Shown here piece by piece: positions 26,376 through 34,524 of a stretch of DNA of 64,000 bases. The notes under the pieces are model-generated. The model did no database searches and was not told the origin of the DNA. It saw nothing but the letters and a program-made list of their open reading frames with translations. The translations under genes and the position numbers were made by a program. Every line of letters begins with the position of its first letter. The stretch's first letter is position 1. The stretch is from CBDFHF01 sp965247565. Lineage in GTDB: Bacteria > Pseudomonadota > Gammaproteobacteria > Methylococcales > Methylomonadaceae. The DNA lies in NCBI GenBank assembly GCA_965247565.1, contig CBDFHF010000003.1, forward strand, positions 558,001 through 622,000. Reading direction: 5' to 3'.

Positions 26376-27623
26376 ATGGATTCTTTTCACTATCGAAATA
26401 ATGAGTTATACGCCGAAGATATTGCTATTCAAGATATTGTCCATCAACACGGCAGCCCTTGTTACATTTATTCGCGAGCGACTTTGGAACGGCACTGGCA
26501 GGCATTTGACCAAGCATTTGGAAAACATAAGCATTTGATCTGCTATGCAGTCAAAGCAAACTCCAACATTGCCATTCTTAATTTGCTTGCCAGATTGGGT
26601 TCTGGATTTGATATTGTCTCCCTGGGCGAATTGGAACGCGTGATTGTTGCAGGTGGTGACGCGAAAAAAATCGTGTTTTCCGGGGTAGGCAAGCGCGAGG
26701 ATGAAATCCTTGCTGCACTCAAGCTAGGCATCCGTTGCTTTAACGTAGAAGTCAGCGATGAATTGGATCGCATTAATCTTCTGGCTGGACAATTAGGCGT
26801 TATCGCACCGGTATCATTTCGAGTTAATCCTGACGTAGATGCTAAAACGCATCCTTACATATCTACAGGTTTAAAAGAAAATAAATTTGGTATCGATATT
26901 CAACAAGCCCTGACTGAATATCGCCGCGCTGCCGCCATGCCTAATATCAAAATTATCGGTATTGATTGCCACATTGGCTCACAGTTGACGGAAACCCAGC
27001 CGTTTTTAGATGCGTTGGATCGCGTTCTCAAATTAATAGCCGAACTGAAAGCGGAAGGCATTAGTCTGCATCATTTGGATTTGGGCGGCGGCCTGGGAAT
27101 TCGTTACAAAGACGAACAACCGCCAGAACCCGTTGAATATATTGGCGCCATTTTAGAACGTCTAGGACAGACGGATTTTGAAATTTTATTGGAGCCCGGC
27201 CGAGCAATCGTTGGTAACGCTGGCATTTTAGTCACTCAAGTTGAGTATTTAAAACCGACCGCCAATAAAAATTTTGCCATCGTCGATGCAGCAATGAATG
27301 ATTTGGTAAGGCCTTCTTTGTACAGCGCCTGGCAAGAAATTATTCCCATTAATAAGCAAAGCTCTGCTTCTGAAATGCATTGGGATATAGTCGGGCCGGT
27401 ATGTGAGACGGGCGATTTTTTAGGCAAAAATAGACCGCTTAACTTGTTACAAGGCGATTTGCTGGCGATTCGATCATCTGGGGCTTATGGTTTTTCCATG
27501 AGTTCCAACTATAATTCAAGACCCCGAGTGGCAGAAGTGATTGTCGATGGCCAAAAGGTGCATTTAATCCGAGAGCGCGAAACGATTAAGCAATTATGGG
27601 CTGGCGAACATTTGCTACCTTAA
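26376..27623 (+). CDS. lysA: Diaminopimelate decarboxylase
   Basis: A 415-residue PLP enzyme that decarboxylates meso-diaminopimelate to lysine. The Lys that binds PLP is in CYAVKANSN. HIGSQ, the glycine loop GGGLGI, EPGRAIVGNAG and CETGDFLG (active-site Cys) are all present. The ATG at 26376 (MDSFHYRNNELYAEDI) is chosen; the open frame extends upstream but overlaps lptM. It is followed by dapF, which makes its substrate. Confidence 0.97.
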   Translation: MDSFHYRNNELYAEDIAIQDIVHQHGSPCYIYSRATLERHWQAFDQAFGKHKHLICYAVKANSNIAILNLLARLGSGFDIVSLGELERVIVAGGDAKKIVFSGVGKREDEILAALKLGIRCFNVEVSDELDRINLLAGQLGVIAPVSFRVNPDVDAKTHPYISTGLKENKFGIDIQQALTEYRRAAAMPNIKIIGIDCHIGSQLTETQPFLDALDRVLKLIAELKAEGISLHHLDLGGGLGIRYKDEQPPEPVEYIGAILERLGQTDFEILLEPGRAIVGNAGILVTQVEYLKPTANKNFAIVDAAMNDLVRPSLYSAWQEIIPINKQSSASEMHWDIVGPVCETGDFLGKNRPLNLLQGDLLAIRSSGAYGFSMSSNYNSRPRVAEVIVDGQKVHLIRERETIKQLWAGEHLLP

Positions 27624-27688
27624 GGAGCCTATGAACTTCGAGCCACGAAAAAAAACCGCGGAAAACGACCGCATCCGTATTTGAGCAA

Positions 27689-28516
27689 ATGATTAACTTT
27701 ACAAAAATGCATGGACTCGGTAACGACTTTGTCGTTATTGACGCTATTAACCAACAAATATCGTTAACGCCGAAGCAAATTCGCTTTATGGCTGACCGTC
27801 ATTTCGGCATTGGTTTTGATCAATTGTTGTTGGTGGAAAAACCTATCAGTTCAAATGCCGATTTTAAATACCGGATCTTTAATGCCGACGGCAGCGAAGT
27901 TGCGCAATGCGGTAACGGTGCCCGCTGTTTTGCGCGTTTTGTGCGTGATCAGCAATTGTCTGTCAAAAATGAGATTCTGGTTGATACGGACTCGGGACAA
28001 TTATTGTTATGCTTTGATCAGGATAATCTGATTACTGTTAATATGGGTATCCCCAGGCATAAACCTGCCGAGATCCCCATGCACGCAGATCATGAAGCTG
28101 ATGTTTATGACGTTACCGTCAACAATACCGGGTATCAGTTTGGCGCGGTTTCCATGGGTAACCCCCATGCAGTTATGCAAGTAACCGAGGTAGACACTGC
28201 TCCGATCGCAGAATTAGGAAAATTACTGGAAAGTCATGCGCTTTTTCCAGAACGAGCTAACATTGGCTTTATGCAAGTCATTGACCGCAACCATATCAAA
28301 CTTAGAGTTTATGAACGAGGCGCTGCCGAAACGCTAGCCTGTGGCAGTGGAGCCTGTGCGGCAGTGGTAGTCGGTATAAAGCAAGACTTGCTAGATGACC
28401 CGGTGAGTGTTGAATTGCCCGGAGGCCAACTGATTATTAAATGGGCTGGACGAGATCAACCGGTGCTCATGACCGGACCTGCTACCTCCGTTTTTGAGGG
28501 ACAAATATCGCTATGA
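27689..28516 (+). CDS. dapF: Diaminopimelate epimerase
   Basis: 275 residues. It converts LL- to meso-diaminopimelate for lysine and peptidoglycan. Both catalytic cysteines are present: one in QCGNGARCFARF (first half) and one in LACGSGACAAVV (second half). MHGLGNDFVVID at the N-terminus is canonical. A 17-codon frame with its own GGAG (27630-27683) lies between lysA and dapF; it may couple translation but resembles nothing. The stop overlaps the next gene by 4 bp. Confidence 0.97.
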   Translation: MINFTKMHGLGNDFVVIDAINQQISLTPKQIRFMADRHFGIGFDQLLLVEKPISSNADFKYRIFNADGSEVAQCGNGARCFARFVRDQQLSVKNEILVDTDSGQLLLCFDQDNLITVNMGIPRHKPAEIPMHADHEADVYDVTVNNTGYQFGAVSMGNPHAVMQVTEVDTAPIAELGKLLESHALFPERANIGFMQVIDRNHIKLRVYERGAAETLACGSGACAAVVVGIKQDLLDDPVSVELPGGQLIIKWAGRDQPVLMTGPATSVFEGQISL

Positions 28517-29196
28517 CTGAACAAGAAGTGACACTAACACCTGCGCAAGTTGAAACTTACTTGCAACAACACCCCGAGTTTTTCAACGAACACCTGCATT
28601 TGCTGGAACATATGAGCATTCCGCACCCTAGCGGTAATGCGGTATCACTAATTTCCAAGCAACTGGAGATTTTTCGCAGCCGACATCATGAAATGGAAAG
28701 TCAGCTTACCGCATTAATAGAGATAGCACGCGATAATGACACCTCATTTAGTCGCATGCACAAGTTAACTCTGGCATTACTGGACGCCGCTACGTTGGAA
28801 GATATTGTCGCGAATCTTGATATTGTATTATCGGATCATTTTCTGACCGATTTTGTGGCAGTGCGAATTATTAAGGACTGCCCGAATGCGGCGATCAGCA
28901 ATCTATTTATAAAGCCCGGCAGCGATGCTCTGGAGCCCTTTGTTAAAGAACTGGCCAGCAATCAGCCGAAATGCGGCCGACCAACGCTAGCGCAAGCTCG
29001 AGTGTTATTTGGCGATGCCGCTTTTGAGGTTAAATCCTGCGCTATTATCCCCATGACATTTACAGAATTGGATGGCATCTTGGCGATAGGCAGCCGTGAG
29101 GAGGGTCGTTTCCATTACAGCATGGGAAATCTGTTTTTAACGCAGATGAGTGAATTGATCGGAACCCGACTAATTTCATTGTTACACCAAGCCTAA
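28513..29196 (+). CDS. DUF484 family protein
   Basis: 227 residues. A short N-terminal helical region (VETYLQQHPEFFNEHLHLLEHMSIPHPSGNAVSLISKQ) is the DUF484 signature, followed by a GAF-like domain (CAIIPMTFTELDGILAIGSREEGRFHYSMGNLFL). The molecular role is not known. It is always placed between dapF and xerC in gammaproteobacteria, as here, with overlaps of 4 bp and 1 bp. Confidence 0.92.
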   Translation: MTEQEVTLTPAQVETYLQQHPEFFNEHLHLLEHMSIPHPSGNAVSLISKQLEIFRSRHHEMESQLTALIEIARDNDTSFSRMHKLTLALLDAATLEDIVANLDIVLSDHFLTDFVAVRIIKDCPNAAISNLFIKPGSDALEPFVKELASNQPKCGRPTLAQARVLFGDAAFEVKSCAIIPMTFTELDGILAIGSREEGRFHYSMGNLFLTQMSELIGTRLISLLHQA

Positions 29197-30101
29197 TGCA
29201 TAGCGATGCAGAATCCAGGCTTGTTGATTTTCTCCACCAGCTAACCGTAGAAAAGCGCGCTTCTTCACACACCGTAAAAAACTATCAACGCGACTTAAAT
29301 CGGCTAGTTGATTATTGCAACCACAAAGCTATAGAAAACTGGCCGGATTTACAACAAAGTGATATCCGTGCGCACATTGCCGGTCGGCACCGTTTGGGGA
29401 TGGGGAGTAAAAGCTTGCAGCGCGAACTGTCGGCAATCCGAAGTTTTTATAGTTATCTGCAAAAAAACAATCTGGTTAATATCAATCCGGCCCACTACGT
29501 CAAAGCCCCCAAGCAACCCAGAAAGTTACCTAAAACACTGGATGTTGATCAAATTGCCGGACTATTAGATGCAGGCACCAACTCTATTTTAGAAATACGT
29601 GATTTGGCCATGTTTGAATTATTTTATTCATCAGGCTTGCGCCTTAGCGAGCTTGCCGGCTTGGATTTGGCAGATATCGACTTAAATGATCGATCATTAC
29701 TGGTTCGTCACGGCAAAGGCAACAAGGCAAGACTACTACCCATTGGCAGTAAAGCGATCATCGCAATCAGCAATTGGTTAACACATCGGCCAGTCACCGC
29801 AGCTAGCGAAGTAGCCGTGTTTATTTCAAACCGAGGTACGCGACTGGGACAACGTAGCATTGAGTTACGACTGACACAATGGTGCAAGCAAAAAGGTATA
29901 GCAGAACATATTCACCCGCATATGCTCAGACATTCTTTTGCTAGCCATTTACTGGAATCAAGCCAAGATTTACGAGCAGTCCAAGAGCTGCTCGGGCACA
30001 GCAACATTAGTACTACACAAATCTACACCCACTTAGACTTCCAACATTTGGCCGATGTCTACGATAAAGCGCATCCCAGAGCCAAAAAAAAATCCGCTTG
30101 A
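29196..30101 (+). CDS. xerC: Site-specific tyrosine recombinase XerC
   Basis: A 301-residue recombinase that resolves chromosome dimers at dif together with XerD. A SAM-like N-terminal domain (about 5-90) precedes the catalytic part. The catalytic set is visible: Arg in SGLRLSELAGL, Lys in RHGKGNKAR, HMLRHSF (His-x-x-Arg), LGHSN (His) and the nucleophile Tyr in QIYTHLDF. Its ATG overlaps the DUF484 stop by one base. It is translationally coupled in the lysA-dapF-xerC operon. Confidence 0.96.
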   Translation: MHSDAESRLVDFLHQLTVEKRASSHTVKNYQRDLNRLVDYCNHKAIENWPDLQQSDIRAHIAGRHRLGMGSKSLQRELSAIRSFYSYLQKNNLVNINPAHYVKAPKQPRKLPKTLDVDQIAGLLDAGTNSILEIRDLAMFELFYSSGLRLSELAGLDLADIDLNDRSLLVRHGKGNKARLLPIGSKAIIAISNWLTHRPVTAASEVAVFISNRGTRLGQRSIELRLTQWCKQKGIAEHIHPHMLRHSFASHLLESSQDLRAVQELLGHSNISTTQIYTHLDFQHLADVYDKAHPRAKKKSA

Positions 30102-30213
30102 GCTGAGCCGATAGGGAAAAACAGAAAAATCCGTGCTAACATGCACGTCTGTTTTTGATACAAAAAGCAATCTGTTTCATCACGCAGACTTACTTCTTCA
30201 AAGGATACCGGAA

Positions 30214-31239
30214 ATGGCAGCAAGCGAATCACTGCAAGATATAAAATCTAAAGGCATACTGTGGGGTTTTGGTATTTTTCTTCTCATCGTTGCCGTTGTG
30301 CTTTTTGTGTTAGGTGCGTGGTGGGGCAGAGAGCCTGATCAGTTTAATATTCAAGATGAGGCAGTGAAACGCGCCGAAGAAACCCACTCTACTGAAAATA
30401 TGCCGGTTGGCTACGTCTACACCAATACGTTGGCACATATTGCCGAGGTACTACTCCACAAAAGTGGCGGTTATATCACTAACGATGTTGCCCCACCGGG
30501 CGTTTTGCTGGACAACATTGCCAATTGGGAATACGGCGCTTTAGTTATGTTACGCGATGCTACCTCCGCGTTGCGTAATCACTTTGCCAGAGATCAATCT
30601 CAATCAGCTGAAGATGCTGATCTTGCCATCGCAGAACCCTTTTTTTATTACGAACACAATTCTTGGGCCTTGCCTTCTACCGAGGCAGAATATCAGAAGG
30701 GTATTGAGTCTTTGCATAAGTATATGCAGCGCTTACAAAAATATGGCGGCCCAGTGAAAAAAGCGCAATTTTATTCTCGAGCAGATAACCTCTGGCAATA
30801 CACAGAAGTTGTCATCAAACGCCTAGGCGGTTTGTCTACTCGATTGACTGCGAATAGTTCTACCGCCAATTTAGGCCCTGGCTTATCTGACCTAGAGAGA
30901 GAAGCCGCAGAACAACAAGGAACTCCGTTATCAAAAATAACTTGGCTGGAAATTGACGACGTTTTCTACGAGGCACGGGGCGCAAGTTGGGCTTTATTAC
31001 ATATTCTCAGAGCAATCAAGCATGATTTTGCAGATATTCTTTTAGATAAACGAGCCATGAGAACTGTCGATATTATGATAAAAGCCATGGAAAACGCGTT
31101 ACAACCTATTATGAGTCCGATGATTTTGGATGGTGGCGGTTATGGCTTATTTGCCAACTACTCCTTAACCATGGCCAACTATATCGCCAGAGCTAACGCT
31201 GCTGCGCTGGACTTGCGCGACATTATGAACAGAGGTTAA
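30214..31239 (+). CDS. DUF2333 family membrane-anchored protein
   Basis: 341 residues with one N-terminal transmembrane helix (about 14-36, GILWGFGIFLLIVAVVLFVLGAWW). A long helical periplasmic domain follows, with GREPDQF, MPVGYVYTNTLAHIAEVLL and a C-terminal DGGGYGLFANYSLTMANYIARANAAALDLRDIM block typical of DUF2333. The start at 30214 follows AAAGGA; the longer open frame upstream is not supported. The function is unknown. It is followed after 8 bp by a DUF4389 gene. Confidence 0.85.
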   Translation: MAASESLQDIKSKGILWGFGIFLLIVAVVLFVLGAWWGREPDQFNIQDEAVKRAEETHSTENMPVGYVYTNTLAHIAEVLLHKSGGYITNDVAPPGVLLDNIANWEYGALVMLRDATSALRNHFARDQSQSAEDADLAIAEPFFYYEHNSWALPSTEAEYQKGIESLHKYMQRLQKYGGPVKKAQFYSRADNLWQYTEVVIKRLGGLSTRLTANSSTANLGPGLSDLEREAAEQQGTPLSKITWLEIDDVFYEARGASWALLHILRAIKHDFADILLDKRAMRTVDIMIKAMENALQPIMSPMILDGGGYGLFANYSLTMANYIARANAAALDLRDIMNRG

Positions 31240-31247
31240 TTAAAATA

Positions 31248-31562
31248 ATGGACGAACAACTCAACACCAACCTGAGTCAACTAAGCACCTGGAAACGAAT
31301 ATTTTTTATGTTAATTTTTGCTGCCATAGGCAGTTTGGTAAGGATGATATTATGGGCCATCATCTTTTTACAGGTGGCATCGACGCTTATTACTGGTAAA
31401 TCAAACGAAAATATCCTCAATTTTGGACGCAGTCTTTCAATTTACACCTATCACATTTTGCTGTTTTTAACTTTTAACACTGACACCTTGCCATTCCCAT
31501 TCGCAGCATGGAACTTAACAGCCGAACTAAAACTACCAGAGCAAAACCCTTACCCTAAATAA
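31248..31562 (+). CDS. DUF4389 family small membrane protein
   Basis: 104 residues with two hydrophobic segments (IFFMLIFAAIGSLVRMILWAIIFLQV and LSIYTYHILLFLTF). The spacing and the final FPFAAW are typical of DUF4389 lipid-embedded proteins. It probably forms a two-gene operon with the DUF2333 gene. No function is known. Confidence 0.8.
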   Translation: MDEQLNTNLSQLSTWKRIFFMLIFAAIGSLVRMILWAIIFLQVASTLITGKSNENILNFGRSLSIYTYHILLFLTFNTDTLPFPFAAWNLTAELKLPEQNPYPK

Positions 31563-31566
31563 CCAG

Positions 31567-31624
31567 GCCCGATAAGTTAGGGTTCGTTCCTCACCCGCCA
31601 CCTACAACTAACCCAACTTACCGC
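31567..31624. repeat. Intergenic palindromic repeat R1
   Basis: The core ACCCGCCACCTACAACTAAC, then CCAACTTACCGC, recurs at R2 (32081-32113) and in shorter form at R3 (33013-33040). In R1 the left arm TAAGTTAGGGTT (31573-31584) pairs with AACCCAACTTA (31610-31620), giving a long stem. It marks the downstream border of a small accessory gene group. Confidence 0.65.
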
Positions 31625-31767
31625 GTTGTCATTGAGTAATGTCTTCATTGGAATCGCTCCAAGCAAGATAGTCCAATACCATAAGAAAATGACATTGGTA
31701 TCGGACTAAAAAAGACGGATTCAATTGATCAAAAGTCAGTAAATCAACTTAATCCGACCGTTTTAAT

Positions 31768-32040
31768 TTACAGGTTAAGTTTTTCAATCAGCTCTCTAAC
31801 TTCTTGTCGCAGTTGCTTCTCGTCAATCTCGCCTTCTAGTCTTGTGTCGGGGTCTGGGTCATATGCATCTGCGGCGATAAAAGTACGAGACAGAAACTCA
31901 CTCAAGCCAAGTGGATCTTCTAGCGTAAGCGTACTATCCCTTTCGATCTTCCACAGCACCATATAGGCATCGGCGAATTGATCAGCGGTCAACTTTTCAT
32001 TTGTAAATGCGCGGACAAATTCTAAAAGGGTCGCACTCAT
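31768..32040 (-). CDS. Colicin-immunity-like small protein
   Basis: A 90-residue acidic helical protein (LLEFVRAFTNEKLTADQFADAYMVLWKIERD, then a C-terminal coiled helix IDEKQLRQEVRELIEKL). It resembles the bacterial colicin-like immunity family, whose members neutralise nuclease toxins. No toxin gene is adjacent. It lies between repeats R2 and R1. Confidence 0.55.
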   Translation of the reverse strand: MSATLLEFVRAFTNEKLTADQFADAYMVLWKIERDSTLTLEDPLGLSEFLSRTFIAADAYDPDPDTRLEGEIDEKQLRQEVRELIEKLNL

Positions 32041-32080
32041 TACAAGACACCACTTTTCATATGGTTTTCATACTGCGGAG

Positions 32081-32113
32081 AACCCGCCACCTACAACTAA
32101 CCCAACTTACCGC
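32081..32113. repeat. Intergenic repeat R2
   Basis: The 32-base core from CCCGCCACCTACAAC to CTTACCGC is identical to R1. It lies between two accessory genes, immediately behind the stop of the gene at 32124-32516. Confidence 0.65.
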
Positions 32114-32123
32114 TTTTGATTAG

Positions 32124-32516
32124 TTAGCCGAGTTTGAGCTCAAGTTGCTTAATGTCTCGTGATCCTCCCTTGTAACTGAGCGTGAAACCAGAAACCGAGG
32201 TTGGCCAAGATTCGTCGTAGCAGTACCCCTCCAGAACGTCCAAGTATCCATTCTCCACGAACAGCACAAAACCAGCTCCGTATTCAAGGTTCGGTATTAC
32301 CGCATCTACATCACCAAGTTGAAGGCTTGCTGCTCTTATAGGCACTGCTACGGATTGATCTACCGCAAAGTATGTAAAGAAGCCGCAGCCGGTCAGCTCC
32401 CGACTTTTGATTTGAGAACTCAGGTATTGTAGGCGTAGCACCTCCAGTACCGGGTTCTCGCCAGCGAGTAGCATTTCCATTACATTCTGTTCGAGGTCTT
32501 GTAGGTCGTTACTCAT
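32124..32516 (-). CDS. Hypothetical protein of an accessory (immunity-like) group
   Basis: 130 residues, soluble, with no signal peptide. Its second half has ELGDVDA-like and YGAGFVLFVENGYLDVLEGYCYDESWP motifs, which I associate with a widespread family of hypothetical proteins often found in polymorphic-toxin immunity clusters. It lies 28 bp after the gene at 32544-32879, in the same direction and probably co-transcribed. The function is not known. Confidence 0.5.
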   Translation of the reverse strand: MSNDLQDLEQNVMEMLLAGENPVLEVLRLQYLSSQIKSRELTGCGFFTYFAVDQSVAVPIRAASLQLGDVDAVIPNLEYGAGFVLFVENGYLDVLEGYCYDESWPTSVSGFTLSYKGGSRDIKQLELKLG

Positions 32517-32543
32517 AGCCTAAAAGCCGTCCCATTTTTCAGG

Positions 32544-32879
32544 CTATGCTTCCACAAACATATTCGAATCGAACTCTGCCGGCCAGGAGTCTTCGAACGC
32601 CACACCTTCTAATTCGATGACATTGGGAGGTTCATACGCTGACATAAATGATCCACCATACATTAGTTTTTGGTGAGAAAAATTCCAATCCCACTGCAAT
32701 CTACCTTCATTGTCATCCAGAGGGCGCGGGAAACGAATTGTAGTAAAAAAACCCACATCTGTTGATATTCTCTCTACAACCTGAGCATCATTTAATTGGC
32801 TTCTGACGGAACTATCGAATTTGTTATTACCATTAAATATCATAGTTAGAGCAAATCTTTCTTCTTGTGTTAGCTTCAT
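32544..32879 (-). CDS. Hypothetical protein of an accessory (immunity-like) group
   Basis: 111 residues from the ATG at 32879 (MKLTQEERFALTMIFNG). It is soluble and acidic, ending EDSWPAEFDSNMFVEA. The open frame extends 9 codons upstream, but this start reads better. No domain is recognised. It is first in a run of three small minus-strand genes. Confidence 0.5.
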   Translation of the reverse strand: MKLTQEERFALTMIFNGNNKFDSSVRSQLNDAQVVERISTDVGFFTTIRFPRPLDDNEGRLQWDWNFSHQKLMYGGSFMSAYEPPNVIELEGVAFEDSWPAEFDSNMFVEA

Positions 32880-32984
32880 TCGTAAAATGGCCCCATTGAG
32901 TTGCACCGATCTGGAAGACTCAGTTTATTTTGATTCCCAGTACAGCGCGGTTAGGTAGATGCGCTAGCCGAAACCAAGTGTACG

Positions 32985-33040
32985 GAACCCCAATATATTG
33001 GGGTTCGCTCTTCACCCGCAACATTAACCCAACTTACCGC
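32985..33040. repeat. Perfect palindrome plus repeat R3
   Basis: GAACCCCAATATATTGGGGTTC (11-bp arms, 32985-33006) stands directly before a shorter copy of the R1/R2 core (33013-33040). The palindrome could act as a terminator, but no T run follows on either side. Confidence 0.6.
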
Positions 33041-33100
33041 GTTTGATCATTAGTTTTCCGAACAATAAATCAGTGGACTCTGAACTCTCTGATCCATCCT

Positions 33101-33228
33101 CAGTTCTTCGTGATTTTAATAAACTCCAACTTCTCTTCCTGAATGATAACGTCGGGTAACGATTCAAAAATACGAAGTTCGTCCCCAAGGTTAATCACCA
33201 CCACGTTATAGTCATTTTCGAACTCAAG
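33101..33228 (-). pseudogene. 3' remnant of an unknown gene cut by IS5
   Basis: The minus strand reads EFENDYNVVVINLGDELRIF, then ESLPDVIIQEEKLEFIKITKN and TGA. It is a coherent protein tail of about 40 residues whose upstream part ends at the IS5 border. The rest is not found on the other side of the IS, so an additional deletion is likely. Confidence 0.5.
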
Positions 33229-33358
33229 AGACCTCTGCAAAACCCCTTGTTCCAAAAACCAGTCCAAAACCACCTAGTTTTTCTAAAAAATCGGTGAAAT
33301 TTAGGCAATATAATTTAGAACATGTGGATTCTTGCGGCCATTTGGCCGCATTCACCCT

Positions 33359-34446
33359 TTAAAAGGCAAAGCTTGCCTGTGTGGATTGCGTTTTAACGTA
33401 CAACACAGGCAACCGTTTTAGGTTATACGCCATGGCTTGCAATAGATGCCAAGCATGGGCTTTGGCTAACCCTTGGTAGCGCAGGATCTTGGAGCCAAAC
33501 CAGCGTGCCTGGCTACCGAAGGTTCGCTCAACGACATAGCGCGCCTGGGTAATTAAGCTATTCCGTTGTTTTTGACGCTTACTGAGAGGCTTGTTTTTTA
33601 CAGCCTTATCTTGGATGCCGTTTTTGAGGCGTCGCTCTTTCAATACCTGATCGTGTTTCCGGCTACAGTAAGCCTTGTCTCCATGCAATCTGGAACCCGC
33701 AGCAATCTTTGCTTTATCGATTAAATCAACCAACGGTTTGCTATCATACCCAAAGGGCACAAGTGCTGGTTAGCTGGCGTGGTCTCGACCGCAATCACCA
33801 AACCCTTATCATCCACTAGCGTGTGTTGCTTGTAACCAAACACCGACTTGCCCGCCTTTTTAACCCAGCGCGCATCGGTGTCTACGCCAGGCTGGTTGAC
33901 TTCCACCACTTGCATGTGAGCTTGGGCATCCGATTCGTCATCGCGTTCTTCGCGGTCATTAACCACTTCGTATGTGGGCTGAGTTTTGGGCTTGCGCGGG
34001 CTGTGGGTAATACTGGCATCAACATGGTAACCGGTGGTCAGGGTCACTTGATAGCCCTCAATCTGGCGGTTTATCTGAACCAGCAGTGCATCCCACGCTC
34101 CCGCTTTGGTCAGACGGGTTCTAAACCGGGACAGTACGGAGTGATCGGGCACATCCTCTTCCAAAGACAAATCCAAAAAGCGCATGACATGCAGGTTGCT
34201 GTTAGCCATGTCCTCAACCGATTCATCACTTAAGCCACCGTTCCAAATACCCACCAGGAGCATCTTGAAAAGAAGCAAACCTGGATACGCCGGACGTCCC
34301 GTTACATCCGAGGCGGGTGCATAATGCTGGCGTATAACCGCTTCAATTGCCTTCCAGTCAATCAGGTGATCGATTTGGTTAAGAAAGTTACTTTTGCGGG
34401 TACGGTGATTAACGTAAAAATCAGAAAAAGACATTAAAATACACAC
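33359..34446 (-). pseudogene. IS5-family transposase, broken only by the 17-nt insert
   Basis: The N-terminal DUF772 half (FLNQIDHLIDWKAIEAVIRQ, GRPAYPGLLLFKMLLVGIWNGGLSDESVEDM, DHSVLSRFRTRL, YHVDASITHSPRKP with the first Asp) runs to ETTPANQH. The frame is then lost at 33747-33763. Deleting those 17 nt gives ANQHDSKPLVDLIDKAKI and continues through LHGDKAYCS (second Asp) and ARYVVERTFGSQARW (Glu) to the TGA. The repaired frame is about 356 codons with no other defect. Confidence 0.85.
33747..33763 (-). repeat. Short hairpin insert, copy F (in IS5 transposase)
   Basis: CTTGTGCCCTTTGGGTA on the minus strand, identical to copy C in an unrelated IS family 26 kb away. Flanks on its strand are GCA and TGA. 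It is the sole lesion in this transposase. The only bases it shares with copy C outside the 17 nt are a CA just before it. Confidence 0.8.
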
Positions 34447-34524
34447 AAGCCATTGAATGATAAGTCTATTTTATCATAATACATTGGTTTGGTGTAGTGG
34501 TGCCGTGCAAAGGTCTCTAGCTAT

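Larger units (their letters stand above)
33228..34517 (-). mobile_element. IS5-family element
   Basis: The ends are GAGACCTCTGCAAAACC at 33228 and, inverted, GAGACCTTTGCACGGC ending at 34517, about 1290 bp apart. The expected short target duplication is absent (TCAA left, TAGC right), in line with a deletion at one side. A scar of the same right end is at 7320-7338. Confidence 0.8.

Noticed and set aside
31567..33040. Repeats R1-R3 as integron attC sites
   Set aside because: attC sites begin with RYYYAAC and end with GTTRRRY; here the GTT-like and AAC-like boxes come in the opposite order, and no integron integrase is in the window.
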